Origin: Parachlamydiales bacterium
GTDB taxonomy: Bacteria; Chlamydiota; Chlamydiia; Chlamydiales; SM23-39
Direction of reading: 5' to 3'
Length of the DNA: 5,529 nt
NCBI GenBank assembly: GCA_020058465.1
Contig: JAGVDZ010000035.1
Coordinates: 1 to 5,529 of the forward strand
The position numbers were made by a program, and so were the translations under genes. This document shows, piece by piece, positions 1 to 4,379 of this stretch. Positions within the stretch are counted from its first letter, which is position 1. Each line of letters starts with the position of its first letter. Below the pieces are notes generated by a model. That model made no database searches, was not told the origin of the DNA, and saw only the letters and a program-made list of their open reading frames with translations.

Positions 1-5
1 AAGCA

Positions 6-26
6 GCTAAACTTAAAAAGTTTAGC
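6..26. repeat. Perfect 9-bp inverted repeat (hairpin) downstream of pgsA
   Basis: The arms GCTAAACTT (6-14) and AAGTTTAGC (18-26) are exact reverse complements around an AAA loop. It lies about 90 bases beyond the pgsA stop, so it could end the leftward pgsA transcript or a rightward gene ending outside the window. Neither side shows a clear T-run: rightward the next bases are GATACC, and leftward TGCTT is cut by the window edge. The structure is seen; a terminator role is only inferred. A weaker 7-bp inverted pair, TGAACTC (41-47) and GAGTTCA (82-88), follows it. The rest of 1-116 shows nothing else I can support. Confidence 0.4.
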
Positions 27-116
27 GATACCAAGAAAGGTGAACTCCAAGCGTCGCCGACACTGTCAAAAACCAACTTTTGAGTTCATTTGTGTATACT
101 CTTTCTTGCGATTGGA

Positions 117-707
117 TTACCCACCAATGGCCCTACGCAGGTAATCGCGATTGGCCACAAGATAATCGACGAGAGAAAAGAGCGTGTACCCTGCAGTGAT
201 CACCACTAGTAAACAACTGGCTGTCTGCAGCTCCTGAAGAGAGAGCCGATCTGCTGTATACAAAGCAAAGCAAATAATGATACAGACAAGACATGCCCCC
301 TGCACGACAGCCTTAATTTTACCACTTTTCCTCGCTGCCAAAGCGAAACCCTTCAAAGCACAAAGAGTTCTTAGTGTGCTGACAAGAAAATCTCGGTATA
401 AAAAAATCAAGACAATCAACAAAGGCAGTGCAATCACTCCCTGTGTAAAGCTTAAAAATAACGTCAAATGAGTCAAACTATCAGCCATAGGGTCCAATAC
501 CTTACCAAGGTCTGTGACACGACGATGCTTCCTGGCCCAAAATCCATCATAAAAGTCCGATAGTTCTGATAACAAAAGGAGCCCAAGCAAGCAGTAAGGA
601 ACCCAACTCAAAGGCATACCCACATTAGAATAGCCAAGATATAAAATCGAAAATAAGGGACTAATGAACAGCCGAAACAAGGTCAACGCATGCGCTACGT
701 TCAACAT
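117..707 (-). CDS. pgsA: CDP-diacylglycerol--glycerol-3-phosphate 3-phosphatidyltransferase (PgsA)
   Basis: Integral membrane enzyme that moves the phosphatidyl group from CDP-diacylglycerol to glycerol-3-phosphate, releasing CMP and forming phosphatidylglycerophosphate, the precursor of phosphatidylglycerol and cardiolipin. The 196-residue length is normal for the family. The full CDP-alcohol phosphotransferase signature is present: D51, D54-G55, A58-R59, G68, D72 and D76, with the expected spacing of eight residues between R59 and G68. Hydrophobic segments lie at about 6-25, 34-50, 79-104, 135-152 and 160-184. Between the last three sit the RD (105-106) and SGKIKAVVQ (128-136) stretches typical of PgsA. 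The usual TD before the motif is SD here (LSELSD), which I associate with chlamydial PgsA. The ATG start is supported by AGGTGG four bases upstream. It lies behind rlmN on the same strand but has its own likely promoter. PssA is the main alternative, but the N-terminal ALTLFR and the GKIKAVVQ block favour PgsA. Confidence 0.9.
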   Translation of the reverse strand: MLNVAHALTLFRLFISPLFSILYLGYSNVGMPLSWVPYCLLGLLLLSELSDFYDGFWARKHRRVTDLGKVLDPMADSLTHLTLFLSFTQGVIALPLLIVLIFLYRDFLVSTLRTLCALKGFALAARKSGKIKAVVQGACLVCIIICFALYTADRLSLQELQTASCLLVVITAGYTLFSLVDYLVANRDYLRRAIGG

Positions 708-711
708 CCAA

Positions 712-717
712 CCACCT
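712..717 (-). promoter_or_regulatory. Ribosome binding site of pgsA
   Basis: On the minus strand AGGTGG lies four bases before the ATG at 707. This supports the chosen pgsA start over any internal methionine. Confidence 0.6.
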
Positions 718-727
718 AATACTAAAG

Positions 728-759
728 CTAAAAAGGGGTGATCTAAAGACTCTTTTTAG
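728..759 (-). promoter_or_regulatory. Hairpin in the pgsA leader / rlmN-pgsA gap
   Basis: CTAAAAAG (728-735) and CTTTTTAG (752-759) are exact reverse complements. Two more inner pairs (one G-U, one G-C) extend the stem to 10 with a 12-base loop. It lies between the predicted pgsA promoter and the pgsA RBS, so it would form in the 5' untranslated part of that transcript or in rlmN read-through RNA. The stem is A/T-rich and lacks a clean downstream T-run, so a classical rho-independent terminator is doubtful. An attenuating or mRNA-stabilising role is only a possibility. Confidence 0.4.
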
Positions 760-783
760 GATAGTCCACCCACAGTAACCCTA

Positions 784-812
784 AGTATAGATCATACGAA
801 AACTACTTGCAA
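784..812 (-). promoter_or_regulatory. Predicted sigma70-type promoter for pgsA
   Basis: On the minus strand TTGCAA (812-807, four of six consensus bases) and TATACT (789-784, five of six) are separated by exactly 17 bases. The -35 box lies in the last codons of rlmN, whose stop is at 803-805, and the -10 box is in the gap. Transcription would start near 777, about 70 bases before the pgsA ATG. This is the best promoter-like pair I found in the window. It implies that pgsA need not depend on rlmN transcription. It is a sequence match only. Confidence 0.5.
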
Positions 813-1855
813 ACCGTGACGAAAGATGAAGGTTGTAGCGCCAGTTGTCCACAGGCAGCTGCAATATCTTTCCCTTTCGTATAACGCCAGGTAACGCGAA
901 GGCCTCCCTCTTCGAGGATCTGTCTAAAATATTCGATATCTGACCCCTTAGGTCTTTCCAAACGAAGTCCTTCAACTTGGTTGTAAGGAATTAAATTGAC
1001 GGTGCAGTTCTCCCCTTTTAATAGAGCAACGAGCTCCAAAGCGTGAGCTGGCTGGTCGTTGATCTTATGTATTAACGTGTATTCATACGTGATCTCTCTT
1101 CTCGTTTTTGTCGTGTACCGCCGTAGAGCCTCTAGCAGCTGATCAAGTGGATAGCGCCTCGCATAAGGGATAATCTTTTTCCGAAGATGCTGATTAGGTG
1201 CGTGAAGCGAGAAGACAAGATTCACATTCAGATCTTCATCACAAAGACGCTCAATCCCCTCCAAGACTCCAACAGTCGAAATAGTAATTCTTCTTTGAGA
1301 AAGACCGAACCCTTCAGGATCACTCAACTGTCGGACTACACGAAGCACTATATCGAGGTTTTCTAAGGGTTCTCCCATCCCCATGAACACGACGTGAGAA
1401 ACCCTCATTCCCTTGGAGTCTAAGTATTTTTGAGTATGTAGGACCTGCTCAATGATCTCTTCAGCCTGTAAAGAGCGGAGAAGCCCTTCTCTTCCGGAGG
1501 CACAAAAAGCACACCTAGCAGGGCACCCCACTTGACAAGACACACAAACCGTCTGACGCCCGGGCGCTAAAATGAGCACAGACTCCACTTTTTTCCCATC
1601 TCGAAGTCCCCACAGAAACTTCAATGTTTGCCGATCTTCCGACTCTTGGATTTTCAAGAGGGTCAAAGAGGGTAAGACCCAAAAGCGAGACAGCCTATCC
1701 CTCAAAGACAAGCTCAACGATGTCATTCGACTCCAGTCAAACTCTCTTTTTGCATAAACCCAACGCAACACTTGCTGCGCCCGAAAGTAAGGCTCTCCTT
1801 GCACTTGCATCCAGGCTGCCAACTCATCTTTAGACTGGCTCAGTAAAGCACTCAC
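803..1855 (-). CDS. rlmN: Radical-SAM dual-specificity rRNA/tRNA adenine-C2 methyltransferase RlmN
   Basis: Cytoplasmic iron-sulfur enzyme that, in characterised members, methylates C2 of A2503 in 23S rRNA and of A37 in some tRNAs, using S-adenosylmethionine both as radical source and methyl donor. At 350 residues it is full length. The N-terminal RNA-binding part (about 7-60) contains YFRAQQVLRWVY. The 4Fe-4S cluster cysteines are C111, C115 and C118 (CxxxCxxC). C104 matches the resolving cysteine of E. coli (C118 there), and C335 in AAACGQL matches the cysteine that carries the methyl group. GMGEP (159-163), SLHAPN (216-221) and NLIPYN (287-292) are family blocks. Residue 107 is Cys where E. 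coli has Ser (CVSCQVGC). The only in-frame start is the GTG at 1855, because the frame is closed by TGA at 1868-1870. The GTG overlaps the stop of a nine-codon leader as GTGA. Cfr, the resistance homologue, is less likely given the housekeeping setting and the RlmN-like motif spacing. Confidence 0.93.
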   Translation of the reverse strand: MSALLSQSKDELAAWMQVQGEPYFRAQQVLRWVYAKREFDWSRMTSLSLSLRDRLSRFWVLPSLTLLKIQESEDRQTLKFLWGLRDGKKVESVLILAPGRQTVCVSCQVGCPARCAFCASGREGLLRSLQAEEIIEQVLHTQKYLDSKGMRVSHVVFMGMGEPLENLDIVLRVVRQLSDPEGFGLSQRRITISTVGVLEGIERLCDEDLNVNLVFSLHAPNQHLRKKIIPYARRYPLDQLLEALRRYTTKTRREITYEYTLIHKINDQPAHALELVALLKGENCTVNLIPYNQVEGLRLERPKGSDIEYFRQILEEGGLRVTWRYTKGKDIAAACGQLALQPSSFVTVCK

Positions 1856-1881
1856 AACATCCCCATCTCAAATGGCGCCAA
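1852..1881 (-). CDS. Putative nine-codon leader peptide coupled to rlmN
   Basis: A short frame with a TTG start reads MAPFEMGML and ends in TGA at 1854-1852. That TGA overlaps the rlmN GTG (1855-1853) in the sequence GTGA. The frame is preceded at ideal distance by AAGGAGGT, the strongest Shine-Dalgarno in the window, whereas rlmN itself has only a weak GGGGA nearby. The arrangement fits termination-reinitiation coupling, with ribosomes loaded here passing to rlmN. The peptide itself probably has no function. Alternatives are a chance frame, or an indel in the GGGG run at 1861-1864 that separates rlmN from its true start: one added base would fuse the two frames. Confidence 0.35.
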   Translation of the reverse strand: MAPFEMGML

Positions 1882-1885
1882 GAAT

Positions 1886-1893
1886 ACCTCCTT
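1886..1893 (-). promoter_or_regulatory. Strong Shine-Dalgarno upstream of rlmN
   Basis: AAGGAGGT on the minus strand is a near-perfect complement of the 16S rRNA 3' end. It lies four bases before the TTG at 1881 and about 30 bases before the rlmN GTG, too far to serve that GTG directly. It therefore points to initiation at the leader frame, or to a start-site problem in rlmN. Confidence 0.6.
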
Positions 1894-1930
1894 TTGGTAA
1901 ATTTAGATAGATCTGTCCTGATTTTTTTAC

Positions 1931-1942
1931 TTGATATATCAA
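1931..1942. promoter_or_regulatory. Perfect 12-bp palindrome in the divergent rlmN-doxX region
   Basis: TTGATATATCAA equals its own reverse complement and sits between the divergent starts of rlmN and doxX. It could be an operator for a dimeric regulator, or a -35-like TTGATA shared by both strands, but no good -10 lies 16-18 bases from it on either strand (TAGGGT at 1954-1959 is the nearest for doxX). A second, imperfect palindrome (1906-1917, GATAGATCTGTC) is centred 25 bases to the left. The symmetry is seen; a regulatory role is inferred. Confidence 0.3.
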
Positions 1943-1965
1943 AGTGCTCGTGTTAGGGTCTTCCC

Positions 1966-1970
1966 AGAGG
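1966..1970 (+). promoter_or_regulatory. Ribosome binding site of doxX
   Basis: AGAGG lies four bases before the ATG at 1975. It is a moderate match, slightly close to the start, but it supports this ATG as the beginning of the DoxX-family protein. Confidence 0.45.
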
Positions 1971-1974
1971 CTCT

Positions 1975-2469
1975 ATGTATAAAAACCGAACACTCTCTGC
2001 CCTAGATAAGCTGTATCGTCCGGTGATCTGCTCCGGACACTGGCTACAAGGGCTTTTGCTCCTCTATATGCGTCTCACTTGGGGTCATCAATTTTTTTTA
2101 GCAGGTTTGCACAAATTTCATACACTCGATCAAACCACCTCTTTTTTCTCCTCGCTCGGTATCCCGACCCCCTGGTTTCAAGCCTATCTAGTGGCCGGCG
2201 TAGAAACAATATGTGGTTCAGCCCTTGTAGTTGGATTCGCCTCTCGTCTGATCAGTATCCCACTTTTAATCACCATGCTTGTCGCTTTAAGCACAGCCCA
2301 CGCTGCCAACATTTCTGAATTTCGATTTCTCTTTGAGCCGTTGAAATTGGTTCACGAAACGCCCTATCCGTTCCTCATCACCTCTTGGATGGTATGGGCC
2401 TTTGGCCCTGGCGTTTTCTCCATCGACGCCTGGATCCATAGGTGGCTTCAAAAACAACCGACCCTCTAA
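1975..2469 (+). CDS. DoxX-family integral membrane protein
   Basis: A 164-residue protein with four hydrophobic segments at about 24-44, 69-90, 93-110 and 131-150, the layout of the DoxX family. Family-like features are the R33 to K47 block (RLTWGHQFFLAGLHK, with the GxxK pattern), the E77 after the second segment start (VAGVETICGSALVVGF), and a short connection before helix four. The N-terminal 23 residues are basic and probably cytoplasmic. There is no cleavable signal peptide. DoxX proteins lie in the cytoplasmic membrane and their biochemical role is poorly known. A mycobacterial member associates with superoxide dismutase and a thiosulfate sulfurtransferase in a redox complex, so a redox role is a guess by analogy. 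The gene is divergent from rlmN and lies 137 bases before the glyQS ATG on the same strand, with no terminator visible between, so it may be co-transcribed with glyQS. Confidence 0.75.
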   Translation: MYKNRTLSALDKLYRPVICSGHWLQGLLLLYMRLTWGHQFFLAGLHKFHTLDQTTSFFSSLGIPTPWFQAYLVAGVETICGSALVVGFASRLISIPLLITMLVALSTAHAANISEFRFLFEPLKLVHETPYPFLITSWMVWAFGPGVFSIDAWIHRWLQKQPTL

Positions 2470-2495
2470 TATCAATCGATATTCGACGAAAATCT

Positions 2496-2594
2496 ATGTC
2501 CTCCCCTAAAATGGCACCCCTAAGGAGCTCCTCTGGCCAGCCTCTTTTTGACTGGGCTACGGTTGAATCTTCTCCCAAAATGATGCCTAGTTAG
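2496..2594 (+). other. Short in-frame open frame just upstream of glyQS
   Basis: From ATG at 2496 a 32-codon frame runs to TAG at 2592-2594. It is in the same reading frame as glyQS, whose possible starts (GTG 2598, ATG 2607) follow within 3 and 12 bases. The peptide is serine-rich (eight Ser) and begins and ends with a near-repeat, SSPKMAP and SSPKMMP. I see no convincing Shine-Dalgarno before its ATG. The only strong one nearby, AAGGAG at 2522-2527, lies inside it without a start codon at the right distance. It might be a coupled leader, a lost N-terminal extension, or chance. It is not glycine-rich, so a classical attenuator leader for a glycine enzyme is unlikely. Confidence 0.25.
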
Positions 2595-2606
2595 TGTGTG
2601 TATACA

Positions 2607-3986
2607 ATGAGTCGCCACCCCCTCCAATCAATCGTATCTCTAGCTAAACGACGTGGCTTTATCTATCCAGGCTCTGATCTCTACGGGGGGTTTGCCAATA
2701 CCTATTCATTTGGCCCCTACGGCGCACAGCTAAAAAAAAACATCAAAGATCTCTGGTGGCGTCACTTCGTCGAAGAGAGGACAGACATCGTGGGTCTCGA
2801 TGGCCCTATCCTACTACATCCTCGTGTCTGGCAAGCCTCAGGGCATGTCGACGGTTTTTCAGATGCCCTTGTCGACTGCAAACAGTGTAAGTCTCGTTTC
2901 CGCGCCGACCACCTTTTGGAAGCAGCAGGAAAGTTCAATGCCGACACCCTACCACTCCAGGAAATGGACCAAGCCATCTTAGACCTTGCAGTCGAATGTC
3001 CTCACTGCAAAAAGAGGGAGTGGACCCTATGTCGTCACTTTAATTTGATGTTTACAACCCAGATGAGCAAGGTCTCGAATACAGAGGGTTCTCTAGCCTA
3101 TCTACGGCCTGAAACGGCGCAAGCCATCTTTATCGATTTCAAAAATATCTTAGATACCATGCGGGTCAAGCTCCCCTTCGGCATTGCCCAAATCGGCAAG
3201 GCCTTTCGTAATGAGATTACACCTGGTAACTTCATTTTTCGAGTCATTGAATTTGAACAGATGGAAATCGAATATTTCATCGATGGGGCCCAATGGGAAA
3301 AAAACTTCGAGGTGTGGCTGGAGAGCATGCACACCTGGTGTCGATGGATCGGTCTTCGCCCTTCTTGCGTCCATGAAAAAGAACATCCCAAGGAGCAACT
3401 ATCCCACTATTCCAAAAGAACTGTCGATCTGGTCTACGACTTTCCCTTCGGCACCTCCGAACTGTATGGCCTTGCCTATCGCTCCGACTATGACCTTCGA
3501 CAACACGAAATTTATTCTCATCAGGCTCTTACCTACACAGACCCAGAGACAAAAGCTAAGTACCTGCCTCACGTTATCGAACCCACGTTCGGCGTTGAAA
3601 GAACACTCCTTGCCTTACTTTGTGATGCGTTTGATGAAGAGTCTCTTGCTGACGGCTCCACTCGCAGTGTGCTCCGATTTCTTCCTCGTATAGCTCCCGT
3701 CAAAGCAGCCGTTTTTCCTTTGATGAAAAAAGAGCCTCTCACAGCTAGAGCTCAAGAAATTTTTTCCACGCTCCGCTCTCATTTCGTATGTGAATATGAC
3801 GCATCTGGGGCTATCGGAAAGCGATACCGGAGACAAGATGAGCTTGGAACACCCTACTGTATCACCATCGACTTCGACACTCTCCAAGATGGGACTGTGA
3901 CTGTACGCGATCGAGATACGATGGAGCAAATTCGTCTTGCAGATCACAAGATCTTGTCTTGGCTCCAAACTCATCTTTCAAGGTAA
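2607..3986 (+). CDS. glyQS: Glycine--tRNA ligase, alpha2 (archaeal/eukaryotic-like) type
   Basis: Class II aminoacyl-tRNA synthetase that charges tRNA-Gly with glycine in the cytoplasm. From the ATG it has 459 residues, the usual bacterial alpha2 length. Positions below count from the alternative GTG start at 2598, three residues earlier. The N-terminal block SLAKRRGFIYPGSDLYGG is diagnostic. It is followed by motif 1 region 40-70, a probable zinc-type Cys4 insertion (C94, C97, C134, C137), RPETAQ (170-175), motif 2 with FRNEITPGNFIFR (203-215), and motif 3 EPTFGVER (328-335). A C-terminal anticodon-binding domain (about 366-460) carries IGKRYRRQDELGTPYCITIDF and VTVRDRDTMEQIR. I prefer the ATG because the family normally begins just before SIVSLAKRRG. 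Neither start has a recognisable Shine-Dalgarno. The stop overlaps the convergent DCC gene by 9 bases. Chlamydia itself, as I recall, has the unrelated alpha-beta fused GlyRS of about 1,000 residues, so this form is notable. It is often also named glyS. Confidence 0.95.
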   Translation: MSRHPLQSIVSLAKRRGFIYPGSDLYGGFANTYSFGPYGAQLKKNIKDLWWRHFVEERTDIVGLDGPILLHPRVWQASGHVDGFSDALVDCKQCKSRFRADHLLEAAGKFNADTLPLQEMDQAILDLAVECPHCKKREWTLCRHFNLMFTTQMSKVSNTEGSLAYLRPETAQAIFIDFKNILDTMRVKLPFGIAQIGKAFRNEITPGNFIFRVIEFEQMEIEYFIDGAQWEKNFEVWLESMHTWCRWIGLRPSCVHEKEHPKEQLSHYSKRTVDLVYDFPFGTSELYGLAYRSDYDLRQHEIYSHQALTYTDPETKAKYLPHVIEPTFGVERTLLALLCDAFDEESLADGSTRSVLRFLPRIAPVKAAVFPLMKKEPLTARAQEIFSTLRSHFVCEYDASGAIGKRYRRQDELGTPYCITIDFDTLQDGTVTVRDRDTMEQIRLADHKILSWLQTHLSR

Positions 3987-4379
3987 AAAGCGATCTTCGG
4001 GAGCTTTGATCTTAGGCATGTCGAGATGAAACTGATGTCGATGCTCAGCCACCCATCGGTAGACAATATCTCCAAGACAAGAAGGGACGAATGCAAATAC
4101 CCCGATAAGGCCCCACCCCCTACCAATGAACCAATAAGCTCGCAACACAGCACGAGAACGAATCCAGAATTTGCGCCCCGTTGTCTCAAATTGCTCGATG
4201 AGAATTAGGCTATTGCTTTTCAGCAAACTCTTGTGAATACCCACCAACATCTGTTCTGCCGTTGCACCATCGAGTGGCGTAAAGAGAAGATGTCGATCTT
4301 GATCAAGATCGATCAGATGAGAGACAGAGCGATGACAAAACGGACATGTTGCATCAAATAAAACCAAATGTTCATTCAT
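3978..4379 (-). CDS. DCC-family (DUF393) thiol-disulfide oxidoreductase-like protein
   Basis: A 133-residue thioredoxin-fold-like protein of the DCC family, named for its DxxCxxC motif, here D9-A-T-C12-P-F-C15 close to the N-terminus (VLFDATCPFCHRSV). Other family marks are SLILIE (57-62), the SRAVLRAYWFIG block (75-86) and the C-terminal DIVYRWVAEHRHQF (104-117). The CPFC pair is intact, so a redox-active dithiol is plausible, but substrates are unknown and the redox role rests on family inference. C101 is an extra cysteine. There is no signal peptide, so it is probably cytoplasmic, with a hydrophobic patch at about 89-103. The ATG overlaps the dnaG stop as ATGA, and GAGGT lies six bases upstream within dnaG, so it is probably translationally coupled to primase. 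Its 3' end overlaps glyQS on the other strand by 9 bases. Confidence 0.8.
   Translation of the reverse strand: MNEHLVLFDATCPFCHRSVSHLIDLDQDRHLLFTPLDGATAEQMLVGIHKSLLKSNSLILIEQFETTGRKFWIRSRAVLRAYWFIGRGWGLIGVFAFVPSCLGDIVYRWVAEHRHQFHLDMPKIKAPEDRFLP
4293..4312. repeat. Perfect 20-bp palindrome rich in GATC inside the DCC gene
   Basis: TCGATCTTGATCAAGATCGA is identical to its reverse complement and holds three GATC sites, with a fourth at 4311-4314. It encodes the IDLDQDR stretch around residues 23-29 of the DCC protein and would form a hairpin near the 5' end of that coding region in mRNA, or a cruciform in DNA. Codon repetition (Asp and Leu/Gln) may explain part of it. No function can be assigned from the sequence. 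Confidence 0.5.

Noticed and set aside
64..69. Minus-strand TTGACA as a promoter reading leftwards
   Set aside because: At 17 bases the -10 would be AGTTCA, a poor match.
2468..2483. AATATC/GATATT inverted repeat just after doxX, considered as a terminator
   Set aside because: The stem is only six A/T-rich pairs with no T-run on either side.
2378..2578. 66-codon minus-strand open frame across the doxX end and doxX-glyQS gap
   Set aside because: Most of it is antisense to doxX, and the translation is low-complexity Arg/Gly-rich with no recognisable family.
2548..2606. TTGACT (2548) and TTGAAT (2563) as -35 boxes for a glyQS promoter, with TATACA (2601)
   Set aside because: No acceptable -10 lies 16-18 bases from either box, and TATACA sits immediately before the ATG at 32 or more bases from them.
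3184..3693. 169-codon plus-strand open frame
   Set aside because: It lies wholly inside glyQS in another frame. The glyQS protein has all expected class II motifs there, while this translation has no recognisable domain.
3615..3974. 119-codon minus-strand open frame opposite the glyQS 3' end
   Set aside because: It is antisense to the conserved anticodon-binding domain, has no good ribosome binding site and no recognisable family features.
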